NCBI GenBank assembly: GCA_017656255.1
Contig: JACDOE010000034.1
Coordinates: 1-64,000, forward strand
Source: Bacillaceae bacterium
GTDB lineage: Bacteria > Bacillota > Bacilli > JACDOE01
Direction: 5' to 3'
DNA: 64,000 nucleotides
The number at the start of each line of letters is the position of its first letter. Within the stretch, counting starts at the first letter, position 1. Both the position numbers and the translations under genes were made by a program. Below the pieces are notes generated by a model that was given only the letters and a program-made list of their open reading frames with translations, was not told where the DNA came from and did not search any database. Shown in pieces: positions 1-8,120 of the stretch.

Positions 1-222
1 TCCTGCATGTCGGAGAACCCGGATTTGAGAGAAGTTATGTCATCCTGCATGTCGGAGAACCCGGATTTGAGAGAAGTTATGTCATCCTGCATGTCGGAGA
101 ACCCGGATTTGAGAGAAGTTATGTCTTCCTGCATGTCGGAGAACCCGGATTTGAAGGAAGCTACGTCATCCTGCATGTCGGAGAATCCGGATTTGAGAGA
201 TGCCATGTCATCCTGCATGTCA
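1..222. repeat. 42-bp tandem repeat, about five copies
   Basis: A 42-bp unit is repeated head to tail about five times. The copies nearest the left edge are almost identical and those towards 222 are more diverged. Each unit encodes 14 residues of the minus-strand coiled-coil gene, so this is an in-frame coding minisatellite. It may continue beyond the left edge. Copy number could vary between strains without disturbing the reading frame. Confidence 0.9.
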
Positions 223-356
223 CCGAACTGAGATTTAAAAGTGCCGAATTCCTTTTGCAATCCACGCAGATCTTTCATATCTGATTTGACATCGTAGATC
301 TGTTCCCGAATATCCCTGATATGTTCCAACAACAGCTTCAAGGTGGGCTCATCCAT
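1..356 (-). CDS. Coiled-coil protein with 14-residue repeats, partial
   Basis: This is a minus-strand gene that starts at ATG 356-354 and runs off the left edge of the window without a stop. AAAGGAG lies 8 bases upstream of the start (complement of 365-371). The first 40 residues are charged and helical (MDEPTLKLLLEHIRDIREQ...). They are followed by at least five 14-residue units of the type DMQDDITSLKSGFS, each two heptads long, so the protein should form an extended coiled coil. No signal peptide or enzyme motif is visible. It resembles the small coiled-coil proteins common in Bacillales and the gene at 5558, which also repeats every 14 codons. The plus-strand open frame over the same repeat is a by-product. 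The function is unknown; the gene call itself is secure because of the start, the ribosome site and the clean heptad pattern. Confidence 0.8.
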   Translation of the reverse strand, partial: MDEPTLKLLLEHIRDIREQIYDVKSDMKDLRGLQKEFGTFKSQFGDMQDDMASLKSGFSDMQDDVASFKSGFSDMQEDITSLKSGFSDMQDDITSLKSGFSDMQDDITSLKSGFSDMQ

Positions 357-549
357 ATTTTTGGCTCCTTTCAACATTCGATTTATCTGTATTTTATCAC
401 GGGATGTCACCCGAGAATAGAACAAAATTTTAAACGTATGTTGCCTCGTCAGGTACAATTTTTTTAAAAAAAGAACAGGAATTCCCTGACAGAGATTGAA
501 TATATCTAGAGTCAGAATGTTACCGTTATATTAAACAAAGGAGGAATTG

Positions 550-2106
550 ATGTTGTTAAGAAAGACTCTGGCTATTTTACTTGTTGCCATGCTAGCTGTT
601 ATGGCCGGATGCAGCAGTACCAACCCGACACTCAAGGATGTCTGGCTGGAAGGACAGCGGTTGAATCAGGATTCATTTGAGTCTCGTGTGACGCTGACGT
701 TCTCAACGGACTTTCCTGCAGATCAGCTTTCAGAAGAAGCCCAATTGCTTTTGCAAATTCTTGAATCCGGTATTGTTCTGGATATGAAACAACAGGATGC
801 CACCCACATGTATGGGAAGATGCAATTATCCAACCCCGATTTCTTGAGAGAGCAAAATCTCTGGGAGCTGGAACAGGATCCGAATCTGGAATTCTATCTC
901 GCTGACAGTGAGATTTATTTCAAAACGTCATCCGAGGATAAATGGATCAAGGGAGATTTTATGGCGGCCACTGTGGCAGCACCCGGACAGGTGTCCGTCT
1001 TTCCTTTCGAAAATCAGGAAGAGATCCAGGAATTTGTGATGGCGTCACTGGAAGATTATCTCGAACAGTTTGATTATGAGCTTCGTGACATAGAGGATAT
1101 GGGAACGGCATATGTCGATACACCGGATGGCGAGAAAAAAACAAGGCATATCCGTGTCTCTTTGAACTTCGAAGACATCACAAACTTTTTGTCCTACCTG
1201 CTTGGAAACCTGGCCGAATATGAAAAACTGGATGACTTCTTCATGCAATTGTACCAGCTGGTTGATGGACAGGGGACAGAAGAACTGACGGAAGAAGAGA
1301 TGGCGGCTAACATTGAACAATTCCGCACTGATTTGTTAAAAATGAAACGGACCATTGATCTGCAACTGAACAAACAAATGATTGCCATGATGACCGGCAT
1401 GGAACCCGATCTTGAGGTGAATCTGGATTATTATGTGGACCGGAATGCACGCATTTACAAACAGGTTACGGATGTAAAACTGACTTTGAATCCGGTCGCA
1501 GAAGATGAAATGGCGATGATGAGTACAGAAATGTCAATCGAGCAACCCGTACAAATCCAGTTTTCGGCGGAAACATTGACCTGGAACCAGCATCAGGATG
1601 TGGAGATCACACTGCCGGAAGGGGAAGAAACGCTGTTGATGGAAGAAGTATTTGCCAGCCGATCTTCACTGAAGCAATTAAATGAAGATTCATTTCTGCG
1701 TCAATTTGGTGAAAAGGTCATGTTCCCTCGCAGAGGGGTCCTGCAGATCGGCAGCAGACATGCAGAAATAAGCAATAGGCCAGTACAGCTGGATGCCGCA
1801 CCCTATGTGGTGGGCGAAGGACATACAATGGTCCCGGTTCGGCAGATTGCCTGGATTGCCGGTACGGAGCCTGAGTGGAATCCGGATACACGGGAAGTTA
1901 CCTTTGAGGTGGATGGCAAAGTGCTGGTCGTTCAAATTGGAAATCGCACTGCCATGCTAAACGGGCAGCCTGTGGAAATGCCTGTGGCACCGGAGATTAA
2001 AAACAGCAGGTCCTTTGTGCCGTTACGTTTTATACTGGAGAACCTGGGAGCAACGGTAGATTATGAACCGCAAACCAGATCCATCACCATTGAATTCCCT
2101 GAATAA
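550..2106 (+). CDS. Lipoprotein with C-terminal copper-amine-oxidase-N domain
   Basis: This is a 518-residue secreted lipoprotein. The N-terminus is a lipoprotein signal peptide ending in the lipobox AVMAGC (Cys near residue 20). The middle, about residues 30-390, is acidic and fits the DUF6612/LolA-like lipoproteins of Bacillales only loosely. Residues about 400-518 hold a copper amine oxidase N-terminal-type domain (PF07833), recognisable from the paired motifs TMVPVRQIAWIAG and SFVPLRFILENLGA. In Firmicutes this domain is a cell-wall-associated module and does not imply amine oxidase activity. I chose ATG 550 because AAAGGAGG at 537-544 is 5 bases upstream; a TTG at 547 is too close. A strong terminator follows directly, so the gene is probably transcribed alone. 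The ligand is unknown. Confidence 0.8.
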   Translation: MLLRKTLAILLVAMLAVMAGCSSTNPTLKDVWLEGQRLNQDSFESRVTLTFSTDFPADQLSEEAQLLLQILESGIVLDMKQQDATHMYGKMQLSNPDFLREQNLWELEQDPNLEFYLADSEIYFKTSSEDKWIKGDFMAATVAAPGQVSVFPFENQEEIQEFVMASLEDYLEQFDYELRDIEDMGTAYVDTPDGEKKTRHIRVSLNFEDITNFLSYLLGNLAEYEKLDDFFMQLYQLVDGQGTEELTEEEMAANIEQFRTDLLKMKRTIDLQLNKQMIAMMTGMEPDLEVNLDYYVDRNARIYKQVTDVKLTLNPVAEDEMAMMSTEMSIEQPVQIQFSAETLTWNQHQDVEITLPEGEETLLMEEVFASRSSLKQLNEDSFLRQFGEKVMFPRRGVLQIGSRHAEISNRPVQLDAAPYVVGEGHTMVPVRQIAWIAGTEPEWNPDTREVTFEVDGKVLVVQIGNRTAMLNGQPVEMPVAPEIKNSRSFVPLRFILENLGATVDYEPQTRSITIEFPE

Positions 2107-2123
2107 GAATGAGAGATAACGTT

Positions 2124-2175
2124 CCCCCCTGCCGGGTGGTCCATTCGGGCCATTTCTGCAGGGGGGATTTTTTTG
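2124..2175 (+). terminator. Rho-independent terminator after the lipoprotein gene
   Basis: A perfect 9-bp stem, CCCCCCTGC (2124-2132) with GCAGGGGGG (2158-2166), is followed by a run of T. It lies 18 bases after the stop codon of the lipoprotein gene. Confidence 0.85.
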
Positions 2176-2270
2176 GCCAGGATCCTTCGACGGTTGCACA
2201 AAATATGTATTTGTCTAATAATAGAGAATGTGAGCGATATTTGTCGCTCGTATTAAGGGGGGATCGTGGA

Positions 2271-2462
2271 ATGGAATATCAATCGACCGATGTGTTTTTT
2301 TGTGACCAGAAAAAAAGACAGGTCAAGGTGTCAAATGAGTACAACGTCGGATCGGGAAAAAGGACGGTTATAAGTAATTGTGAGTATTCACATGAATGCT
2401 TTGCGGAAGGAAGAGAGTGTAAGTATATTCATACACGTCCACATCAATATGAAACGGCCTGA
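2271..2462 (+). CDS. Small four-cysteine protein, hypothetical
   Basis: A 63-residue hydrophilic protein with Cys at positions 11, 37, 43 and 50 and His at 54 and 58. The spacing (C-x25-C-x5-C-x6-C) would suit a small zinc-binding fold, but I recognise no family. I chose ATG 2271 because AAGGGGGG (2255-2262) lies 8 bases upstream. A longer frame from ATG 2109 would read through the preceding terminator and has no ribosome site. An inverted repeat GAGCGA/TCGCTC (2232-2249) sits just upstream of the ribosome site and could be an operator or an RNA hairpin. A terminator follows at 2495, so this is probably a monocistronic unit. Confidence 0.6.
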   Translation: MEYQSTDVFFCDQKKRQVKVSNEYNVGSGKRTVISNCEYSHECFAEGRECKYIHTRPHQYETA

Positions 2463-2494
2463 TTCATTTATCATCATATCTTAAAAAATGTTCC

Positions 2495-2523
2495 AAGCTG
2501 CCATTTACGGCGGCTTTTTTCTT
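2495..2523 (+). terminator. Terminator after the small Cys protein
   Basis: AAGCTGCC pairs with GGCGGCTT (one G-T pair) around the loop ATTTAC, and a T-rich tract follows. Confidence 0.8.
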
Positions 2524-2640
2524 TTTGATCGGCGAGGGTGATATTAATTTAACAAAAAACAGAAATATTTACAGGAAAAATGGATTTTTTTGTCGAATCA
2601 TTGAAACTAGATGAAAGAATGAAAAGAAGGAGTTGGAATT

Positions 2641-5001
2641 TTGAACAAAAGAAAATATCTGAAAAAATTCGTTGTCGTGACTCTGGTTATGATGCTTCTG
2701 GTGGTACAGGCAGTGTTCTTCCCATCAACATCACCCGCTTATGCTTATTCACAGACCGGTGAAAAAGGGGCGGGGCCTGTACACGATGAACCTCGCTTTG
2801 CTGTAAAAACAGAAAGAAATTTTAAAGATGTGGGTAATCACTGGGCTCATGATGCAATACAACGCCTGGTTCAATACGGCATTGTCAGTGGCTATGAAGA
2901 CGGGACATTCCGTCCGGAAGGGACGGTTACCCGTGAGCAGTTTGTGAAAATGCTGGTGGTAACCCGGGGGTACCCCCTGTTTGAAGAACCCGTTGTTTTC
3001 ATAGATGTGAAAGAGGATTCCTGGTCTTTCCCGTATATTTCGGCAGCGGTCACAAGAGGGGTGATCATTGAGGAGGAATACGGTGAACGTTTTAAACCGG
3101 ATGAACCGATTACCCGACTGGAAATGGCAGTGATGGTGGCAAGATCACTGGGACTTGAAGCAGAGGAAGCAAGCAATCTTGCATTTAAGGATAGTCAACA
3201 GATTGACGAAGCCTACCGTGGTCTGGTAGCGGCAGCTGTCAAAGAAGGAATTATATCGGGTTTTCAGGATCAGACTTTCCGTGGTCAGGAATCAGCGACA
3301 CGGGCGCAGGCTACGGTTATCATGAACCGGGTCATTGATTATTATGCCCTTCATTTTGCCGTGATGGTGGACGATCTGGAACTGGCCAAAGCATCTCTGT
3401 CACAGGGACATGATCCGAACCAGAAGGATTTGCAGGGAACCACGCCATTGATGATTGCGGCTTCTTATGGAGATCCTTATTTCGTCAAGCTCCTCATTAA
3501 TGCGGGGGCCGATCTGGAATTAAAAGATGATGATGGCTGGACGGCGCTGATGTATGCCGCCGTCAACGGAAACACGGAAACTGTTAAACAGTTGATCGAA
3601 CAGGGAGCTGATCCCGATGCAACGTCGAATCAAGAAATCAGTTCTTTAATGCTGGCGGCTTACCACGGCTATCTGGATATGATTGATGTCCTGATTGAAG
3701 CCGGTGCCGATCTTGAACATACCGATCAAGATGGAGACACGGCACTATATTTGGCGGTTACCCGGGGAAATGCGGATGTGGTGAAAAAGTTGCTTGAAGA
3801 AGGTGCAGACGCGAATCATCAAAACAATTACGACGTTACCATGCTGATGCAGGCGTCAGTATCGGGGAACCCGGAGATCGTCGACCTGTTGTTGAATGAG
3901 AATATTAAGGTGGATGCACAGGATATAGATGGTGATACGGCGCTTCATTATGTAGCGGAATATGGGTATTCGGAGATTGCAAAGATGTTGCTGGATGAAG
4001 GGGCAAGTCCCGACATTCAGAACATTGATGGTGTGACTCCCCTCATGAAAGCTGCCGGTCACGGTTATGTAGACATCATCGAGGCATTGCTTGATGAACG
4101 GGCGAACCCGGATGACACAGACTATAGAGGTTATACGGCGTTATTCTATGCGGTCAACCTGGATCAGCCCGAGGCCGTAGAAGTGCTTTTGAATGAAGGG
4201 GCTGACCCGAACATCAAGGGTGAAAACGGGGATACGCCGTTAATCGATGCTGTCGCCTATGGTAATGTTGAGATTGTTGAATTACTTCTGGAAGCTGATG
4301 CAGATACCGAAACGTATGTCGAAGGTTATAACGCCCTGGTCCTGGCTGCTGATGAAAATGATGCCGAGGTGGTCCGAGTACTGCTTGAACACGGGGCCGA
4401 TCCGGATTTGCCCCATGAATATTCAGGAGAGACCGCGCTCATTTTTGCTGCAAAGAATCAGAATTCGGAAATGGTCAAACTTCTGCTGAATGCAAATGCA
4501 GACCCTGATATAGAAGATATTATGGGTAATACACCTTTGCTCGAATCTGTTAGCGCAGGGGATATGCCGTCTGTCCAATTACTTCTGAAATCGGGAGCGG
4601 ATCCGACACATACGAATAAAATGGGATTCTTCCCGTTAATGATGGCCGCGAGCTTTGGCCACACAGATATAATCAATCTCCTGCTTGAGTATGACCTGGA
4701 TATTGATCAGGTCGGATTTAATGGGGAAACGTCCCTGATGTTTGCCACAATACTGGCCGAACTGGAGGCTGTGAAAGTTCTGGTTGAGGCCGGAGCTGAT
4801 GTCGGCATCAGAAATGCTGATGGAAAAACGGCATTACAAATGGCCCGGGAACTGAAACAATTGTATGAATCCGACAGGGAGGCCTTTAACAAAAGCTTGT
4901 TTCAACCGGACATGTCATACGAACAGGCCCTGAAAAATTACGATGCCATCATAGCGCTGTTGCAAAAAGCAGAAACAGGCAGTTCTGCAACTGTCAGATA
5001 A
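2641..5001 (+). CDS. SLH-domain surface protein with about 15 ankyrin repeats
   Basis: A 786-residue secreted protein. It has a signal peptide (MNKRKYLKKF... to about residue 37, AYA-type cleavage) and three SLH domains (about residues 60-110, 120-175 and 180-230; motifs such as NHWAHDAIQRL, DGTFRPEGTVTREQ). These are followed by 15 to 16 consecutive ankyrin repeats to about residue 750, each with the usual T-PLM-AA-GH-DIV-LLL-GAD pattern. SLH domains bind pyruvylated secondary cell-wall polymers, so the ankyrin solenoid should be displayed outside the cell as a protein-binding scaffold. The start is TTG 2641, with AAGGAG 8 bases upstream and a perfect signal peptide immediately after. The pairing of SLH with a long ankyrin array is unusual. 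No catalytic domain is present and the binding partner is unknown. Confidence 0.9.
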   Translation: MNKRKYLKKFVVVTLVMMLLVVQAVFFPSTSPAYAYSQTGEKGAGPVHDEPRFAVKTERNFKDVGNHWAHDAIQRLVQYGIVSGYEDGTFRPEGTVTREQFVKMLVVTRGYPLFEEPVVFIDVKEDSWSFPYISAAVTRGVIIEEEYGERFKPDEPITRLEMAVMVARSLGLEAEEASNLAFKDSQQIDEAYRGLVAAAVKEGIISGFQDQTFRGQESATRAQATVIMNRVIDYYALHFAVMVDDLELAKASLSQGHDPNQKDLQGTTPLMIAASYGDPYFVKLLINAGADLELKDDDGWTALMYAAVNGNTETVKQLIEQGADPDATSNQEISSLMLAAYHGYLDMIDVLIEAGADLEHTDQDGDTALYLAVTRGNADVVKKLLEEGADANHQNNYDVTMLMQASVSGNPEIVDLLLNENIKVDAQDIDGDTALHYVAEYGYSEIAKMLLDEGASPDIQNIDGVTPLMKAAGHGYVDIIEALLDERANPDDTDYRGYTALFYAVNLDQPEAVEVLLNEGADPNIKGENGDTPLIDAVAYGNVEIVELLLEADADTETYVEGYNALVLAADENDAEVVRVLLEHGADPDLPHEYSGETALIFAAKNQNSEMVKLLLNANADPDIEDIMGNTPLLESVSAGDMPSVQLLLKSGADPTHTNKMGFFPLMMAASFGHTDIINLLLEYDLDIDQVGFNGETSLMFATILAELEAVKVLVEAGADVGIRNADGKTALQMARELKQLYESDREAFNKSLFQPDMSYEQALKNYDAIIALLQKAETGSSATVR

Positions 5002-5101
5002 AACACGTTGTCAATCATCCGGCTGCTCGTTGATTAACGACAACATATACGGTGTCAATGATATTCTCAATAGAATCGGTGAACAGCAGGGAGGGAGTAT
5101 C

Positions 5102-5245
5102 ATGGAATATTTAAGGGATGATCAACTTCTTGATGTTTATCAGAAGGCAGTCGACTATGATATTGATGAAGACTTTATCCTGCTGTTGCAACAGGAAATC
5201 ATCAGGCGCGGACTTATGGATATCGAACCACAGAACGAGTTGTAG
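5102..5245 (+). CDS. Sda-like sporulation checkpoint protein, copy 1
   Basis: A 47-residue protein of the Sda type: MEYLRDDQLLDVYQKAVDYD followed by IDEDFILLLQQEIIRRGL. Bacillus subtilis Sda has the same length and layout (L-DELL-SY-KA...L---FI-LI--EI-RR-L). It is a helical hairpin that binds sporulation sensor kinases such as KinA and blocks autophosphorylation when replication is perturbed. Identification rests on this motif pattern, which I judge strong. I chose ATG 5102 because GGGAGGGAG lies just upstream and the family starts here. A near-identical gene is at 17555, and the two share downstream DNA including the terminator. A DnaA-box search upstream would test whether it is regulated like B. 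subtilis sda. Confidence 0.8.
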   Translation: MEYLRDDQLLDVYQKAVDYDIDEDFILLLQQEIIRRGLMDIEPQNEL

Positions 5246-5331
5246 TATTTTGATTTGAGATAGAAAGTGATAGATCCGGACATCGACAAGGTGTTGGAGT
5301 TCCGGTTCTTTGGCTCGACATGTCATGTGAT

Positions 5332-5364
5332 GGAAGGGAGAATTGTAGATTCCCCTTCCTTTTT
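5332..5364 (+). terminator. Terminator of Sda-like cassette, dispersed element copy 1
   Basis: GGAAGGGA (from 5332) pairs with TCCCCTTCC (5351-5359), with loop GAATTGTAGAT and then TTTTTG. The stem, loop and following TTTCCCGGGTAA are repeated at 17778 and, less exactly, at 7905. Confidence 0.8.
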
Positions 5365-5454
5365 GTATTTCCCGGGTAATTTTTTGTCAATGTAAACGTA
5401 CAAGTCGTTGTTTTTGGCGAAACAGAACAAGCTTAAGCAAATCTTTGAAAATCG

Positions 5455-5484
5455 TTTACTTCATTTTTTGAGTTATGCTATTAT
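5455..5484 (+). promoter_or_regulatory. Candidate promoter of the coiled-coil gene
   Basis: TTTACT (5455-5460) and an extended -10, TGCTATTAT (-10 hexamer 5479-5484), are separated by 18 bases. Transcription would begin near 5491. That places the GTG at 5558, rather than earlier in-frame starts, as the translation start of the next gene. Confidence 0.45.
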
Positions 5485-5557
5485 TTTTTTACAAGATCGG
5501 GTACGGAATTATATAGCGTTTGTTGGAAAAGTCAAATTCGTTAGGGCGGTGTTTCCC

Positions 5558-6085
5558 GTGAAAGCCATACTTGAGAAGATTTTGGCCAAGGTGGAAGGCG
5601 TCGAAAAAGAAGTGAACGGTGTCAAAGTGGAATTAACCGGATTAAATCAGAAATTTGATGATTTAAAAGAAGAGGTTCATCATTTAAAAGATGACGTTAA
5701 TCTTCTGAAAGAAGACGTTAATCATTTGAAGGATGAAGTTAATGTTTTGAAAGAAGACGTTAATCATTTGAAAGACGAAGTTAATGTTTTAAAAGTTGAA
5801 GTAAATGATTTGAAAGAAGATGTTAATGTTTTAAAAGATGAATTCAAGGTATTAAAATTAGATTTTAAAGGATTGAAAGAAGGACAGCAGGAATTAAAGC
5901 TGATATACGAACAGATTGTCGAACGGTAGGATATCTCCGATTCAAAAGCGGAAGCAAGGTATCATCGTCTGATCCAGGAAATCCACCATATCAAGATTGA
6001 CATCCATTATCTAACTGAAAAAACAGGAAAACATGATGCCGATATTAACAGGCTGTCGAAGCTTGTACAGTCTCCAACAGAATAA
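5558..6085 (+). pseudogene. Coiled-coil gene interrupted by an in-frame amber codon
   Basis: The frame from GTG 5558 encodes a 123-residue coiled coil made of 7/14-residue units (LKEDVNHLKDEVNV), ending at TAG 5927-5929. After the TAG the same frame continues for 51 sense codons to TAA 6083-6085 (DISDSKAEARYHRLIQEI..., ending LVQSPTE). That tail looks like the usual C-terminal helix of related Bacillales coiled-coil proteins, so the gene appears truncated by one nonsense change. The shorter product may still be made. A rho-independent terminator follows the distal TAA and not the TAG, which supports the longer gene as the ancestral unit. The start is uncertain: AGGGCGGTG before GTG 5558 is a weak ribosome site. 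No signal peptide is seen and the function is unknown. Confidence 0.65.
5711..5794 (+). repeat. 42-bp coding repeat, two copies
   Basis: Two near-identical 42-bp units (5711-5752 and 5753-5794) each encode 14 residues of coiled coil. Related, more diverged units flank them. The unit length equals that of the repeat at 1-222, although the sequences differ. Confidence 0.8.
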
Positions 6086-6104
6086 AAAAACAGACACCAG
6101 GACA

Positions 6105-6141
6105 GGGGCTTCTCGGATAGATATACCGGGTCGCCCCTTTT
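6105..6141 (+). terminator. Terminator after the interrupted coiled-coil gene
   Basis: GGGGC-TT-CTCGG pairs with CCGGG-TC-GCCCC and TTTT follows. It lies 20 bases beyond the distal TAA. Confidence 0.65.
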
Positions 6142-6197
6142 GTTTAAATGTCAGATTTGTCGGTTGCAATCAATGACAATAAAGGGGGATTTCTTTC

Positions 6198-7028
6198 ATG
6201 CAGCCCAAAATGGATCATGTCATTGTGCTGGTGAAAAATCTGGAGCAAGCAGTCAAAAACTATGAGGATCTCGGATTCAGGGTTTCAACGGGAGGTGACC
6301 TGGGAGGGGCTCGTAATGCGATTATTCCTTTTTCAGACGGTACCTATCTGGAGCTGATGTCGGTCAGTCAGGGGCTGGCTATCCTGTGTCGTACAGCCAG
6401 AACCCTGGGTTTCTTTCATAAGATCACATCCGGGCGAACACCAATGGAAAAGCGGTTTATGAAACATTTTGCAAAAGAAGAGGGACTGGTTGACTTCGCC
6501 ATATTATCGGATGCAATAGAGCAGGATATCGATCATGTCAGGCAACAGGGAATTGAGATGGAAGGACCTGTTACTGGATCCCGGGTACAATCTGACGGGA
6601 GCGAACTCCACTTTCGCTGGGGGATCCCGCAGGATGACCTGCCCTTTTTAATTCGTGATGAAACGTCAAGGGATAAGCGTGTTCCCGGAGGTTCATCCCG
6701 GGAGCATCCCAACGGGGTTCAGGGGATTGCGATGATTGAGGTTGTCGTTCCCGACTTAAGTAGATATGTCGATTTGTACACCGCACTGCCTGGCATTGAA
6801 GCAACATCTTCTGACAATACTGCAGATACGAACAGGGCCGATTTTAAATCCGGATCGGTCATGATTCGTCTTCTCCAGCCTGAAGCCGGAGATAGGGAAA
6901 GACAGCGATATCTGAAGAAACGGGGGGCCAGTCCGTATTCCCTGCAATTAAAGACCGACGATCCTTCATATACAGGGACACTGGATCAGGCAAAAACAAG
7001 GACTAAAATAGAACTCCTCTCACAGTGA
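6198..7028 (+). CDS. VOC-superfamily (glyoxalase-like) protein
   Basis: A 276-residue cytoplasmic protein of the vicinal-oxygen-chelate superfamily, closest in layout to the glyoxalase-like domain PF13468. The N-terminal half begins MDHVIVLVKNLEQAVKNYED and carries a YLELMSV segment, both typical of the first VOC beta-alpha-beta module. A second module starts near residue 175 (IAMIEVVVPDLSRYVDLY). The length fits a two-module protein. Candidate metal ligands are His in MDHV and Glu in LELM, but the set is not clear enough to predict a reaction. AAAGGGGGA lies upstream of ATG 6198. The gene stands between a terminator and the ComB-type gene. The substrate is unknown. Confidence 0.75.
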   Translation: MQPKMDHVIVLVKNLEQAVKNYEDLGFRVSTGGDLGGARNAIIPFSDGTYLELMSVSQGLAILCRTARTLGFFHKITSGRTPMEKRFMKHFAKEEGLVDFAILSDAIEQDIDHVRQQGIEMEGPVTGSRVQSDGSELHFRWGIPQDDLPFLIRDETSRDKRVPGGSSREHPNGVQGIAMIEVVVPDLSRYVDLYTALPGIEATSSDNTADTNRADFKSGSVMIRLLQPEAGDRERQRYLKKRGASPYSLQLKTDDPSYTGTLDQAKTRTKIELLSQ

Positions 7029-7158
7029 GTAGATAAACTCTAAATGACATGATGAGTTTATGAAATGATACGAAACGTATAAAATAGTTACGGGCATCAT
7101 CCAAATAAAAAGAAAGGGGAACATGAACCTCCCACGACCACAAGAAAGGAAGAGAAAG

Positions 7159-7857
7159 ATGGAAATCAACATCCTGCACCTGATCGAAGGGGCCAAACAG
7201 GCGCGTGGCCTGACCGTCATCATTGATGTATTTCGGGCCTTTTCAGTGGCGTGCTACCTAACGGATAACGGAGCAAAAACGATCATACCGGTTGGTTCGA
7301 TCGACCGAGCCTATCAGTTAAAAGATGAAAATCCCGATTATATCTTAATTGGAGAAAGGGGCGGCAACATTCAGCCTGGCTTCGATTATGGGAACTCACC
7401 CACTCACATCAAAAATGCTGATTTCACGGGTAAAACCGTTGTTCATACCACAAGCGCCGGGACCCAGGGCATTGTGAATGCGGTGCATGCCGATCAGGTG
7501 ATCACCGGCAGTTTTGTCAATGCACAGGCGATCATCGACTATATCAGACAGCAAAATCCGGATCGTGTTTCGCTGGTGTGTATGGGATGGGGCGGAAGGG
7601 AAAAAGCAGACGAGGACACATTATGTGCGCAATATATTAAAAATGGCCTCGAAGGAAGGCCGAATGATTTTAGAGAGATGGTTCGTTTTCTGCGTGAAGA
7701 GAGTAAAACCGGCAATTTTTTAAACTCAGCCAATAAGGACTCGGCTCCGGAAACGGATTTTGATTTGTGTCTCGCTCTTGACAGATTTCGATTTGTTTTA
7801 AAAGTGGAAGACTGGCAGGACGGGTTAAAGTGTTTGCGAAAAATGGAGGTCAGATGA
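7159..7857 (+). CDS. ComB-family 2-phosphosulfolactate phosphatase-like protein
   Basis: A 232-residue protein of the ComB family (PF04029). The founding members are Mg-dependent phosphatases that convert 2-phospho-3-sulfolactate to 3-sulfolactate; Bacillus YitC is a relative. Family signatures are VIIDVFRAFSVACYL near the N-terminus, GERGG and GFDYGNSP, and the TTSAGTQG loop. Sulfolactate is a known spore component in bacilli, but no partner gene (YitD-like synthase, sulfolactate dehydrogenase) is nearby, so the in vivo substrate is open. I prefer ATG 7159, preceded by AAAGGAAGAG, because the family starts here. An in-frame ATG at 7123 with AAAGGGG would add 12 charged residues and cannot be excluded. 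A dispersed-type terminator follows. Confidence 0.8.
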   Translation: MEINILHLIEGAKQARGLTVIIDVFRAFSVACYLTDNGAKTIIPVGSIDRAYQLKDENPDYILIGERGGNIQPGFDYGNSPTHIKNADFTGKTVVHTTSAGTQGIVNAVHADQVITGSFVNAQAIIDYIRQQNPDRVSLVCMGWGGREKADEDTLCAQYIKNGLEGRPNDFREMVRFLREESKTGNFLNSANKDSAPETDFDLCLALDRFRFVLKVEDWQDGLKCLRKMEVR

Positions 7858-7904
7858 CTTCCGACACGTGAAGACACAGGTGACAAAACGATAACCAGCT
7901 GATC

Positions 7905-7938
7905 GGAAGGGGAGGATTGTAGATTCCCCTTCTTTTTT
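7905..7938 (+). terminator. Terminator, dispersed element copy 3
   Basis: GGAAGGGGA (7905-7913) and TCCCCTTC (from 7925) flank the loop GGATTGTAGAT and are followed by TTTTTT. Stem, loop and the downstream TTTCCCGGGT match the elements after the two Sda-like genes, but there is no Sda gene here. Confidence 0.85.
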
Positions 7939-8120
7939 GATTTCCCGGGTTGTCTTGATGAATCATTTTGAGATCAAAAACCCTTCGGGGAAAACTCAAG
8001 TAAAATCGTTCACAATTATTTTAATTTCTATTAAAATCTATTTATATATACCCATTTTCTTATTTTTATAATCAGTTTTCATACTATTCTGATATGTTTA
8101 AAGGCGAGTGATGATGCGTT

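Noticed and set aside
1-222. Possible CRISPR array
   Set aside because: The 42-bp units are directly adjacent with no spacers and encode protein in frame.
7-231. Plus-strand open frame of 74 codons over the 42-bp repeat
   Set aside because: The minus strand over the same bases encodes a heptad coiled coil with a proper start and ribosome site, so the plus frame is a shadow.
2109-2270. Longer start for the small Cys protein
   Set aside because: It would be translated through the terminator at 2124-2175 and has no ribosome site; ATG 2271 has one.
5408-5557. Longer N-terminus for the coiled-coil gene
   Set aside because: It overlaps a candidate promoter (5455-5484) and has no ribosome site; the segment is not coiled-coil-like.
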